A stretch of 6,327 nt of DNA, from contig CAZHFW010000076.1 in NCBI GenBank assembly GCA_964531675.1, positions 1-6,327 on the forward strand. Direction: 5' to 3'. This DNA is from CAZHFW01 sp964531675 (lineage in GTDB: Bacteria; Planctomycetota; Phycisphaerae; Phycisphaerales; UBA1924). Shown here in pieces: positions 1 to 5,853 of this stretch; position 1 is the stretch's first letter, and each line of letters begins with the position of its first letter. Position numbers and translations under genes: made by a program. A model generated the notes under the pieces. It searched no databases, was not told the DNA's origin, and saw nothing but the letters and a program-made list of their open reading frames with translations.

Positions 1-1234
1 GGGTGGGGATCGCGGGCATGGGCTCGGGCCGGACGCGGTCGAGCACGATCAGATCGGGCGGGCTCGCGGCGTCGATCGCCAGGGGCACGCCGGTCGATGC
101 GCTCACGCGCGTGAGCGAGCCGAGCGGCATTTCCTTCAGGGCGTCACCAAGCAGCCAGTCGGGTGAGAGCGTGCCTTGCGGGTCCTCGCTCTGCACCGTC
201 GCGGGAGGCTGGACCAGGAGGACGCGCGGAAGCCTGACCGCTGGCACGACCGCCGCGGCGCTGTTGTCCGAAGAGAGTGCGTCGGCGTCCGGAAGAGAGG
301 CCATGACCACACCCCCGGCCTGATTCGGGAGTTCGAAGGTCGCGGTCGCCTCGCCCGGTGTTCCTTCTGAGCTGGCCTCCGGGACTTGAATCGTCCGGCG
401 TTGAACGGTCTCGGCGTTCAGGCTGAGCGCCAGCGCCGCCGACCTGGGTTGGGAACCGGCGTTCTGGACGCGCACGAACACGCGGAGAGTCGCGGGATCG
501 GCGTCGTCACGGCGCGCGGAGATCGATGTGATCCCGAGATTGGCCGGGGCTTGGGTGGAGGCGGTTGGAAGCACGGAGACGATGCGGAGCTGCCCGGCGG
601 TGGTGAGCATGCGGGCCGAGTCGGGGATGTTGCCATCGGTCAGGAGGACGATGTCCGTGGGCTCGGCGGTCTCCTCCTCGCCAGAGCCCGAGATCAGCGT
701 GTCGGCGAGCTGGAGTGCCGCGCCCAGATCCTCGGGCTGATCGGTGGGGGAGGCGTCGGCGATGGCGGCGTTCAGCGCGGGGCCCGAGGTCGTGAAGCCC
801 GAGAGGATCACGGGCTGGGACGCAAAGGCGACCACCGCGCCGGATTGGTTGGCACGCGTCAGGGAGTCGATGATCTCGCGGGCCCTGGTCTGGGCGATCT
901 CGAGTCTGGACGGACTTTCGGGCTTGTCCCGGGCGGACATGGATGCGGAGCGGTCGATCAGGATGATCGTGCGGCGGAGGCTGCCGCTCGCGTCGGTGAT
1001 CGCGGGCCTGGCGATCGCGAGGCAGAACAGGGCGACGATGAGCAGGTGCAGCAGGAGCAGCAGCGAGGCCTTGAGCCAGCGCAGCGGGACGTTGACCTCC
1101 AGGTCCTGCACCGCCTGCATCCAGAGAAGCGTGGAGCTGACGCGCATGGGACGGCGTCTGAGCTTGAGCAGGTAGAGCGCGATCAGCGCGGGGAACGCAG
1201 CGGCGGCGGCGGCAAGCCCGGCACTGAGGTTCAT
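1..1234 (-). CDS. BatA-N / von Willebrand factor A domain membrane protein (3' end beyond window)
   Basis: About 411 residues are visible and the frame is still open at the left edge. Residues 3-23 form a hydrophobic segment followed by KLRRRPMRVSSTLLW (24-38), the hallmark of the BatA N-terminal domain. A second hydrophobic segment (57-75) precedes a vWA domain. The metal-binding MIDAS site is seen as D94-R-S96-A-S98, a probable threonine T164 in PTDQPEDL, and LLTDG (D200 at its centre). After the domain come a CARDB-like beta-rich stretch and a region reading LPRVLLVQPP then PPDLIVLDR, typical of the C-terminal half of this family. Such proteins are membrane-anchored with the vWA domain outside the membrane or in the periplasm. 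The Bat family has been linked to aerotolerance and stress, but the role here is unknown. The start is the ATG at 1234, 51 nt after the rlmE stop, without a Shine-Dalgarno sequence. A TTG at 1261 (or GTG at 1258) with GGAG at 1271-1274 is an alternative that adds 8-9 residues. Family is confident, exact function is not. Confidence 0.85.
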   Translation of the reverse strand, partial: MNLSAGLAAAAAAFPALIALYLLKLRRRPMRVSSTLLWMQAVQDLEVNVPLRWLKASLLLLLHLLIVALFCLAIARPAITDASGSLRRTIILIDRSASMSARDKPESPSRLEIAQTRAREIIDSLTRANQSGAVVAFASQPVILSGFTTSGPALNAAIADASPTDQPEDLGAALQLADTLISGSGEEETAEPTDIVLLTDGNIPDSARMLTTAGQLRIVSVLPTASTQAPANLGITSISARRDDADPATLRVFVRVQNAGSQPRSAALALSLNAETVQRRTIQVPEASSEGTPGEATATFELPNQAGGVVMASLPDADALSSDNSAAAVVPAVRLPRVLLVQPPATVQSEDPQGTLSPDWLLGDALKEMPLGSLTRVSASTGVPLAIDAASPPDLIVLDRVRPEPMPAIPT

Positions 1235-1285
1235 GAACGTGATTGACGCGACGGTCACCAACGTCGAGTGCTCCAAAGCGGCGCG

Positions 1286-1957
1286 TCAGCGCACGTTCCA
1301 TCCCGGAGGCGGCGCGGGAGGAGCGGGGGCGGCGCCGGGCGCTCGGGCGGTCTTGGACTCCGGGCGCGGCGCGTATCCGTGACCGACGATGAACATCTCA
1401 CGCGACACGTCGCGGCTGGCCCGGGGCTTGGTGGCGCTGGCTTCGCCAAAGACGCGCTTGGTCTCGCGGAGCAGTTCGGGGAACTCGGTCCCCTCGAGCA
1501 CCTTCATGCAGACGTTCCCGCCCGGCGCGAGCACGAACGGAAGCAGCTCGAGCACGCGGCGGCAGAGCCTGACGGAGAGGTAGTCGTCGCCGTGCCCGGT
1601 CGTGTTGGGCGCCATGTCCGAGAGCACGCAATCAAAGAGCGTGCCTTGCGAGGCTTCGAGGAAGTACTCGGGGGGCGTCTGGAAGATGTCGCGGACCGCG
1701 GTGCGGACGTTGGCCAGGGGCCCGATCGTGACCTCCTGGAGATCGATCCCGAAGACCAGGCCCGAAGGGCCCACGATGCGGGAAGCGACCTGCAGCCAGC
1801 TCCCGGGCGCGCAGCCCAGATCGAGCACCTTGTCGCCCGTGCGGATCAGACGCTTCTTGTTGTTGATCTCGATCAGCTTGTAGGCCGAGCGGGCGGCAAA
1901 GCCCTCCGCCTTGGCACGCTTGAAGAACTCGTCATGTAGCTCGCGCGGACGGGGCAT
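1286..1957 (-). CDS. rlmE: 23S rRNA (uridine-2'-O-)-methyltransferase RlmE (FtsJ/RrmJ)
   Basis: This 223-residue protein is a Rossmann-fold SAM-dependent methyltransferase of the FtsJ/RrmJ family. In E. coli RlmE 2'-O-methylates U2552 in the A loop of 23S rRNA during late 50S assembly. The SAM motif DLGCAPGSW lies at 46-54 and the acidic SAM residue is in GIDL (D72). The K-D-K-E catalytic tetrad is complete: K27 (RSAYKL), D114 (LSDMAPN), K152 (MKVLEG) and E187 (SREMFIVG). The protein begins at RPRELHDEFFKRAKAEGFAARS, as the family does, so the ATG at 1957 is chosen. The reading frame runs open to 2380, but that extension overlaps the GNAT gene and its terminator and has no homologous look. 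No Shine-Dalgarno sequence precedes the ATG, and a -10-like hexamer sits 6 nt before it. After the core, residues about 203-219 form an Ala/Pro-rich tail not needed for the fold. The preceding terminator suggests separate transcription, with the vWA gene possibly read through downstream. Confidence 0.95.
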   Translation of the reverse strand: MPRPRELHDEFFKRAKAEGFAARSAYKLIEINNKKRLIRTGDKVLDLGCAPGSWLQVASRIVGPSGLVFGIDLQEVTIGPLANVRTAVRDIFQTPPEYFLEASQGTLFDCVLSDMAPNTTGHGDDYLSVRLCRRVLELLPFVLAPGGNVCMKVLEGTEFPELLRETKRVFGEASATKPRASRDVSREMFIVGHGYAPRPESKTARAPGAAPAPPAPPPGWNVR

Positions 1958-1963
1958 TGCCAG

Positions 1964-1994
1964 AGGATAGGGGCACTCCCGTGGGTCCTGTCGG
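1964..1994 (-). promoter_or_regulatory. Candidate rlmE promoter with leaderless spacing
   Basis: On the minus strand TATCCT (1964-1969) ends 6 nt before the rlmE ATG, which would put the transcription start at or next to the A of the ATG. A weak -35 match, CCGACA (1989-1994), lies 19 bp upstream. No Shine-Dalgarno sequence exists between hexamer and start codon. The terminator upstream makes a promoter here likely, but the hexamer assignment is inference. Confidence 0.4.
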
Positions 1995-2023
1995 CGGGGC
2001 GATCTGGAAGACGGTGGGGGCCT

Positions 2024-2057
2024 GAAATGAAAACCGCGGACCTGAAGGGGTCCGCGG
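2024..2057 (-). terminator. Rho-independent terminator after the GNAT gene
   Basis: A perfect 9-bp GC-rich inverted repeat, CCGCGGACC (2034-2042) and GGTCCGCGG (2049-2057), encloses 6 nt; a T-G wobble can extend it to 10 bp with a GAAG loop. Read on the minus strand the stem is followed at once by TTTTCATTT (2033-2025), a U-rich tract that is unusual in this GC-rich DNA. It lies 25 nt past the GNAT stop codon and ends the argH-GNAT unit. Read on the plus strand it lacks a T-run, so it is directional. Confidence 0.85.
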
Positions 2058-2082
2058 CGGGGTGATTCGAGGAAGCACGGGA

Positions 2083-2658
2083 TCAGGCGAGCTTGAGCCC
2101 GACGACGAACTTGTTCTTGAGGGTGCGCTTGTTGGCGCGGATGCCGTGGTCCAGGAACGCCGCGGGGTATTCCTCGGGCGTCAGGATGGCGAACCCGAGT
2201 CTGCAGAAGAACTGCGGGGACTTGGTGACCGCGACGACGCAGGAGTGGCCCCGGGCCTGGGCGGTCTGGACGAGCGAGCGGGTGACGGCGGTGCCCACGC
2301 CGCCGCCGTGGTAGGTCTGATCGACGCACAGGGAGCGGATCTCGGCGACCGCGGGGGAGTAGGGGGTCAGCGCGCCGCAACCGACGATGCGGGGCTCGGA
2401 GGTGGACTCGTCCACTCCGGCGATCGCGACCTGGAACTGGTGGATGATGCTGCGGATCTCGCGCGCTTCGCGGTGGAGCATCAGCTTCTGCTCGGCGAAG
2501 GCGTTGATGAGCCTGGCGATCGCGGCCGCGTGGTGCGCGGAGGCGGGGCAGACCGCAAGATCGGAGCGCGTCCAGACCGGTGCAGCGGCCGCGGCGCGGG
2601 CTTGGGATTCGGGACTGTGGGAACCTGTGTGCAAGCGAGTCTGGCCGGGCGTCGTCAT
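2083..2658 (-). CDS. GNAT-family N-acetyltransferase, ArgA-like (short N-acetylglutamate synthase type)
   Basis: A 191-residue protein with one GNAT domain from about residue 34 to the end. The pattern matches the acetyltransferase half of N-acetylglutamate synthase, which makes N-acetylglutamate from glutamate and acetyl-CoA in arginine synthesis. The segments seen are AIARLINAFAEQKLMLHR (46-63), IIHQFQVA (71-78), VGCGAL (92-97), AEIRSLCVD (105-113), the acetyl-CoA loop YHGGGVG (116-122) and FFCRLGF (150-156). Two departures are visible. The loop has His where Gln or Arg is usual. The C-terminus (about 164-191) lacks the cysteine-containing CP..CDE-type ending of many ArgA proteins and is basic instead. 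The gene follows argH by 34 nt in the same direction, which supports an arginine role, and a terminator follows it. The start is the first ATG; AGGA at 13 nt spacing is only a weak ribosome site. The first 33 residues look disordered (Ala/Ser/Thr/Pro), so a later start is possible. GNAT membership is sure; the substrate is inferred. Confidence 0.88.
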   Translation of the reverse strand: MTTPGQTRLHTGSHSPESQARAAAAAPVWTRSDLAVCPASAHHAAAIARLINAFAEQKLMLHREAREIRSIIHQFQVAIAGVDESTSEPRIVGCGALTPYSPAVAEIRSLCVDQTYHGGGVGTAVTRSLVQTAQARGHSCVVAVTKSPQFFCRLGFAILTPEEYPAAFLDHGIRANKRTLKNKFVVGLKLA

Positions 2659-2692
2659 GACGCGGGAGTCTTCCTGAGCCGAAGGGGTATTT

Positions 2693-4123
2693 TCAACCCT
2701 TTGGGCCCGAACCGCTGTGCTGCGAAGCGGCGTGTGCGAGTTCCCGCGCCAGCCGAACGCGGGAGTCTTCGATGGCCTTGGCGACGTGCCTCGGGCCGGT
2801 GCCGCCGAGAATCTCCCGACGGTTGAGCCCGGATGATATGGCCAGTGCCGGGTACACGTCTTGTTCGATGTTCGGGCAGTGGGGTTTCATCTCCGCCAGG
2901 GAGAGTTCCTCGAGCCTGGCCCCCTTCTCGATCGCCAGTCTGACGAGCCTTCCCACCACGTCGTGGGCGTCGCGGAAGGGCACGCCCTTGCCCACCAGGT
3001 AGTCCGCCAGCTCGGTGGCGTTTGAATATCCACCCAAGGCGGCCTTCTCGCAGACCTCGCGGCGGACCTTCATCCCGTCGAGAATCCGCGGTGTGACCCG
3101 GAGGCACATGGAGAGTTGCTCCATCGCTTCAAAGAGCGGCTCCTTGTCCTCCTGCAGGTCCTTGTTGTACGCCAGAGGCAGGCCCTTCATGGTCGTGAGG
3201 ATCGAGACCAGCGTGCCCAGGATCCGGCCCGACTTGCCGCGCAGCAGCTCGCACGCGTCGGGGTTCTTCTTCTGAGGCATGAGCGAGCTGCCCGAGGTCA
3301 CCGCATCGGCCATCTCGACGAAGCCGTGCTCCTGCGTCATGAACAGGATCAGGTCCTCGGCCATGCGCGAGAGATGGATGGACGTCTGCGCCAGGCAGAA
3401 GAGCGTCTCGGCGATGAAGTCCCGGTCCGCGGTCGCGTCCAGCGAGTTGCGGGAGGGCATCTCAAAGCCCAGGTCGCGCGCCAGGGCCTCGCGGTCGATC
3501 GCGTAGGTCGTCCCCGCCAGCGCTGCGGATCCCAACGGGCACACGTTCACGCGTCGACGGCAATCCTGCAATCTCGCGGTGTCGCGCTCCAGCATCTCGG
3601 CGTACGCCAGCGCCCAGTGCGCCAGCAGGATCGGCTGGGCCCGCTGGAGGTGCGTGTACCCGGGAAGCACCGTGTCCTTCTCGCGCGACGCCAGGTCGAT
3701 GAGCGAACGGCGGGCCTCGCGAATCTCAGCCAGGCGATCGTCGATCGCGGCCCGGGTCCAGAGACGGACATCCGTCGCGACCTGGTCGTTGCGCGAACGG
3801 CCTGTGTGGAGCTTCTTGCCAAGCGGGCCGACCATCTCGATCAGGCGGCGCTCGACGTACGAGTGCACATCCTCGTCGCGGCCGAGCGAACCCAGAATCA
3901 GATCGGGCTTGGCGCGAGCCTCGTCCGCCAGGGACTTGAGGGCTGCGGTCAGGGACGCGAGCTCTGCGGACGTTAAGACGCCGGCGCCCGCGATGGCCCG
4001 GGCCCAGGCGACCGAGCCTTCGATGTCCTGGATCAGGAGGCGGTGATCGAACGGCAGCGAGTCGTTGAGCTGCCGGAAGAGCGGGTCGGCCTGTCCTTCA
4101 AATCGTCCACCCCAAAGCGCCAT
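2693..4123 (-). CDS. argH: Argininosuccinate lyase
   Basis: At 476 residues this is close to the family norm (E. coli 457). It cleaves argininosuccinate to arginine and fumarate, the last step of arginine synthesis, as a cytosolic homotetramer of the fumarase/aspartase superfamily. It starts with the family's MALWGGRF and contains EDVHSYVE (84-91), GKKLHTGRSRNDQ (102-114) and GYTHLQRAQP (155-164), whose H158 corresponds to the catalytic histidine. The fumarate lyase signature GSSLMPQKKNPD is at 278-289, and S279 corresponds to the catalytic serine of the mobile loop. LQEDKEPLFE follows as expected. No key residue is missing. The ATG at 4123 is chosen because homology begins there and AGGAG lies 8 nt upstream; the frame is open to 4297, but that stretch is Arg/Pro-rich shadow of the DUF1801 gene. 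It lies 58 nt downstream of DUF1801 and 34 nt upstream of the ArgA-like gene, consistent with one transcript. Confidence 0.97.
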   Translation of the reverse strand: MALWGGRFEGQADPLFRQLNDSLPFDHRLLIQDIEGSVAWARAIAGAGVLTSAELASLTAALKSLADEARAKPDLILGSLGRDEDVHSYVERRLIEMVGPLGKKLHTGRSRNDQVATDVRLWTRAAIDDRLAEIREARRSLIDLASREKDTVLPGYTHLQRAQPILLAHWALAYAEMLERDTARLQDCRRRVNVCPLGSAALAGTTYAIDREALARDLGFEMPSRNSLDATADRDFIAETLFCLAQTSIHLSRMAEDLILFMTQEHGFVEMADAVTSGSSLMPQKKNPDACELLRGKSGRILGTLVSILTTMKGLPLAYNKDLQEDKEPLFEAMEQLSMCLRVTPRILDGMKVRREVCEKAALGGYSNATELADYLVGKGVPFRDAHDVVGRLVRLAIEKGARLEELSLAEMKPHCPNIEQDVYPALAISSGLNRREILGGTGPRHVAKAIEDSRVRLARELAHAASQHSGSGPKG

Positions 4124-4131
4124 GCGTCGTG

Positions 4132-4136
4132 CTCCT
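4132..4136 (-). promoter_or_regulatory. Ribosome binding site of argH
   Basis: AGGAG on the minus strand, separated from the argH ATG by 8 nt. It is the best Shine-Dalgarno match among the minus-strand genes here and fixes the argH start at 4123 rather than farther upstream in the open frame. Confidence 0.8.
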
Positions 4137-4181
4137 GCGTTGGGCACAGCGTAGGTCGGATCGGCGGGTTCGAGCGGAGGT

Positions 4182-4817
4182 TCACGTCGCCCGCTTGGCG
4201 ACCTTCTTGGCCTTTCGGGCCGCCTTCTTGGCGACCTTCTTGCCGGTCTTCTTCGCGGTCTTTGCGGCGGCAGGCTTGTTGGGCTTGGTCGCAGCACCGG
4301 AACCAGCGGCGCCGAGGGCTTCGGGCCTGAGCTTGGCGGCGGCCTTGCGGGCCTTCTCCAGGCGAGCGGGGCCGAGCAGCGACTCGTAGGTCTGGATGTA
4401 CCCCTTCATCGAGATGCTCTTGAGCGTCTTGGCGATTACGTCAAAGGCGAGGTCATCGAGCGAGTGGAAGCGGATGCACGCCTTGCCCATGTCGAGCTTC
4501 TTGCCGGTCTTGCTCCAGGCTGCCCGGAAGTCCTTCTCTCGCTTGGGGGCGAGGTAGAGGCACATGAGGTAGAGCGAGTAGGCGTTCTTCTGTGCTGCCA
4601 GACCACCGAAGCCGAGCGGGAGCCTGGGATCGCAGTGGTAACCGATGGGGTAGGTCTCCAAGGGCACCGAGTAGCTGATCATGCCGTAGGCCATGCCCGC
4701 CTGAAAGCCCGGGTCGAGGTTGTCCATGACGAAGCGATGGACGTGTTCGACGACGGCGCGGCGGTCCGCGGGGAGGGAAGCCAGATATGCCGCGACAGTG
4801 GAGGCCTTGGATTGCAT
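4182..4817 (-). CDS. DUF1801 domain protein with lysine-rich histone-H1-like C-terminal tail
   Basis: The 211-residue protein has two parts. Residues 1 to about 160 match the DUF1801 (YdhG-like) pattern: KASTVAAYLASLPADRR (4-20), then AGMAYGMISYSVPL (40-53), GYHCDP (59-64), LAAQKNAYSLYLM (73-85), and GKACIRF (111-117) near the end of the fold. The biochemical function of this family is not established. Residues 178-211 form a low-complexity basic tail with repeated KK/AKK units, containing 13 Lys and 2 Arg in 34 residues. It resembles tails of bacterial histone-H1-like and HU-extended proteins, so nucleic-acid binding is plausible but inferred. There is no signal peptide or membrane segment. 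The start ATG at 4817 has no Shine-Dalgarno sequence; an extended -10 motif ends 6 nt before it. It lies upstream of argH in the same direction with a 58-nt gap, so co-transcription is possible. The tail's K/A-rich codons (aag-rich) differ from the neighbouring genes only in composition. Confidence 0.88.
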   Translation of the reverse strand: MQSKASTVAAYLASLPADRRAVVEHVHRFVMDNLDPGFQAGMAYGMISYSVPLETYPIGYHCDPRLPLGFGGLAAQKNAYSLYLMCLYLAPKREKDFRAAWSKTGKKLDMGKACIRFHSLDDLAFDVIAKTLKSISMKGYIQTYESLLGPARLEKARKAAAKLRPEALGAAGSGAATKPNKPAAAKTAKKTGKKVAKKAARKAKKVAKRAT

Positions 4818-4823
4818 GGCGTC

Positions 4824-4832
4824 AGATTATCA
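4824..4832 (-). promoter_or_regulatory. Extended -10 promoter element of the DUF1801 gene, leaderless spacing
   Basis: The minus strand reads TGATAATCT: a TGn extension followed by the hexamer TAATCT (4824-4829), ending 6 nt before the ATG at 4817. With usual sigma-70 geometry transcription would start at the ATG itself. No good -35 is seen; the position where it would fall lies inside the 24-bp repeat at 4841-4864. An extended -10 can work without a -35 match. Confidence 0.5.
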
Positions 4833-4840
4833 CGCGACGC

Positions 4841-4864
4841 ACGAGCCCGAAGCGCGAGCGAGGG
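4841..4864 (+). repeat. 24-bp intergenic repeat, copy A (direct)
   Basis: It begins ACGAGCCCGAAGCGC and ends AGCGAGGG, and differs from the other three copies by one base (G at 4856 instead of A). It lies 23 nt upstream of the DUF1801 start codon and covers the region where that gene's -35 would be. Copy B follows 18 nt later in the same orientation. Confidence 0.9.
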
Positions 4865-4882
4865 TGATCGGGAGCAAGAAGT

Positions 4883-4906
4883 ACGAGCCCGAAGCGCAAG
4901 CGAGGG
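4883..4906 (+). repeat. 24-bp intergenic repeat, copy B (direct)
   Basis: Same 24 bases as copies C and D when compared in one orientation. It is spaced at a 42-bp period from copy A. Together A and B face C and D across a 139-bp unique stretch. Confidence 0.92.
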
Positions 4907-5045
4907 GCACGAGTGCAACCGAGGGTCACGGGAACAAGGCCCACAACCGGTCGGGCGATGGGAAACGATTGAAGTTTGTGACCCCCCCCCGGGGTGCTTC
5001 CGCGAAAGACCTTGCGTGAGGGTCGGTGTCGTGGGGGCACGGAGG

Positions 5046-5069
5046 CCCTCGCTTGCGCTTCGGGCTCGT
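5046..5069 (-). repeat. 24-bp intergenic repeat, copy C (inverted)
   Basis: Perfect reverse complement of copy B, so B and C could form a 24-bp stem around 139 nt. It lies 16 bp from copy D in the same orientation, a 40-bp period. Confidence 0.92.
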
Positions 5070-5085
5070 ACGCGACTTGTTGAAT

Positions 5086-5109
5086 CCCTCGCTTGCGCTT
5101 CGGGCTCGT
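5086..5109 (-). repeat. 24-bp intergenic repeat, copy D (inverted)
   Basis: Identical to copy C and 12 nt past the phoU stop codon, so it would be in the 3' end of a phoU transcript. Such placement just after a gene is typical of REP-like elements. A role in transcript end formation or stability is inference. Confidence 0.92.
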
Positions 5110-5121
5110 GCGGAGTGGGGC

Positions 5122-5853
5122 TCAGGACTTCTGGGGCACTTCGATCCACCGCGCGTCGGTGTGCCGGACGATGCTGCCGGTGGTCAGGTAGATGATCTGT
5201 TCGGCGATGTTGGTGCAGTGGTCGGCGATGAGCTCGCACTGGCTGGCGATCTCGTGGAGGCGGAAGGCGAAGTCCACGCCCATGGCGCCCTTGGCGATAC
5301 GTTCCTCGGTGTCGCGCATGATCGCGGCCTTGAACGCGGTGACCGCGTGCTGGCTCTGGAGGACGACCTTGGCGAGCAGCGGATCGTTCTTGGCGACCGA
5401 CGTGTTGGTGTCGCGGAGGATGCCGATGACCGAGTTGGCCATCACGCGGAAGGTGTCGGGGAACGACTGGCTGGCCTGGCGGATCGCGGGGACCATTTCG
5501 CCCACGTCGACCGCGGCGTCCGCGATGCGTTCGAGCTCGTTGTTGGCCTTGGCGATGGTGAGCACCAGGCGGAGCTGGCCCTGGTCCAGGCTGGCGCCCT
5601 CGCGGGTCGCGTCGGCCAGGAGCTGCACGCAGGCCTTCTCGAGTTCGACGTCCGCGGTGTCGACCGCGTCATCCATGGCGATGGAGAGCTTGGCCTTGGC
5701 GTCGTCGCGGTTGAAGATGGCTTCCAGCGCCAGGTCGACCATCGCCTGGACGCGTTTGCCCTGCTCGGTGAGGTCGGTTCGGAGGCGTTCGAGCCGCTGG
5801 CTGAAGCCTGCGGACGGGGGTTGGCCTGAGGGGCTTGTGGGCGTGTTCGGCAT
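5122..5853 (-). CDS. phoU: PhoU-family phosphate signalling regulator
   Basis: The 243-residue, largely helical cytosolic protein has two PhoU three-helix repeats. In known systems PhoU links the Pst phosphate transporter to the PhoR sensor kinase, repressing the Pho regulon when phosphate is plentiful and limiting toxic uptake. The first repeat (about 20-120) carries the metal-binding E-x-x-x-D pattern in NNELERIAD (E108, D112). The second (about 130-232) carries CELIADHCTNIAE (E207, D211) and ends with the family's YLTTGSIVRH (222-231). Length agrees with the family (E. coli 241). An 18-residue Pro/Ser/Thr-rich N-terminus before the first helix is extra. The ATG at 5853 has no Shine-Dalgarno sequence; a perfect 10-bp palindrome AGACCGGTCT (5859-5868) lies 5 nt upstream. 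No pst or phoR/phoB genes are visible, though the gene could follow a distant regulon. It is divergent from eno, and 24-bp repeats follow its stop codon. Confidence 0.95.
   Translation of the reverse strand: MPNTPTSPSGQPPSAGFSQRLERLRTDLTEQGKRVQAMVDLALEAIFNRDDAKAKLSIAMDDAVDTADVELEKACVQLLADATREGASLDQGQLRLVLTIAKANNELERIADAAVDVGEMVPAIRQASQSFPDTFRVMANSVIGILRDTNTSVAKNDPLLAKVVLQSQHAVTAFKAAIMRDTEERIAKGAMGVDFAFRLHEIASQCELIADHCTNIAEQIIYLTTGSIVRHTDARWIEVPQKS

Larger units (their letters stand above)
4818..5121. other. Gene-free gap holding the repeat array
   Basis: These 304 bases between phoU and the DUF1801 gene contain no convincing gene. They hold four copies of a 24-bp repeat (two direct, two inverted), the DUF1801 promoter candidate, and between copies B and C a unique stretch. 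That stretch has a run of nine C followed by four G (4982-4994) and a 7-bp inverted repeat GGGTCAC (4923-4929) / GTGACCC (4978-4984). Short open frames crossing it only read the repeat as RFGLV, LALRAR or EPEAQAR peptides. Confidence 0.8.

Noticed and set aside
386..1246. Long plus-strand open frame (286 aa) over the vWA gene
   Set aside because: It is antisense to the BatA/vWA gene, rich in Gly/Arg/Asp/Glu with no recognisable motif, and arises from GC-rich codon bias.
507..1301. Minus-strand 264-aa frame overlapping the vWA gene
   Set aside because: Arg/His/Pro-rich shadow in another frame; the frame from 1234 carries the BatA and MIDAS motifs.
1958..2380. N-terminal extension of the rlmE frame up to 2380
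   Set aside because: It would run through the terminator and the GNAT gene, is Arg/Pro-rich, and RlmE homology begins at the ATG at 1957.
3116..3976. Plus-strand 286-aa frame over argH
   Set aside because: Antisense shadow of argH without family features.
4124..4297. N-terminal extension of argH to 4297
   Set aside because: Overlaps the DUF1801 gene tail, is Arg/Pro-rich, and the AGGAG site and MALWGGRF homology mark 4123 as the start.
4822..5040. Small minus-strand frame (72 aa) in the repeat gap, and a longer one from 5239
   Set aside because: They consist largely of translated repeat copies (RLRFGLV, ARSASEG) and have no ribosome site.
4841..5109. CRISPR array
   Set aside because: Only four 24-bp units in two opposed pairs, spacers of 16-18 bp and one of 139 bp, and no cas genes.
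5026..5829. Plus-strand 267-aa frame over phoU
   Set aside because: Antisense shadow of phoU, rich in Gly/Asp/Leu/Val with no motif.
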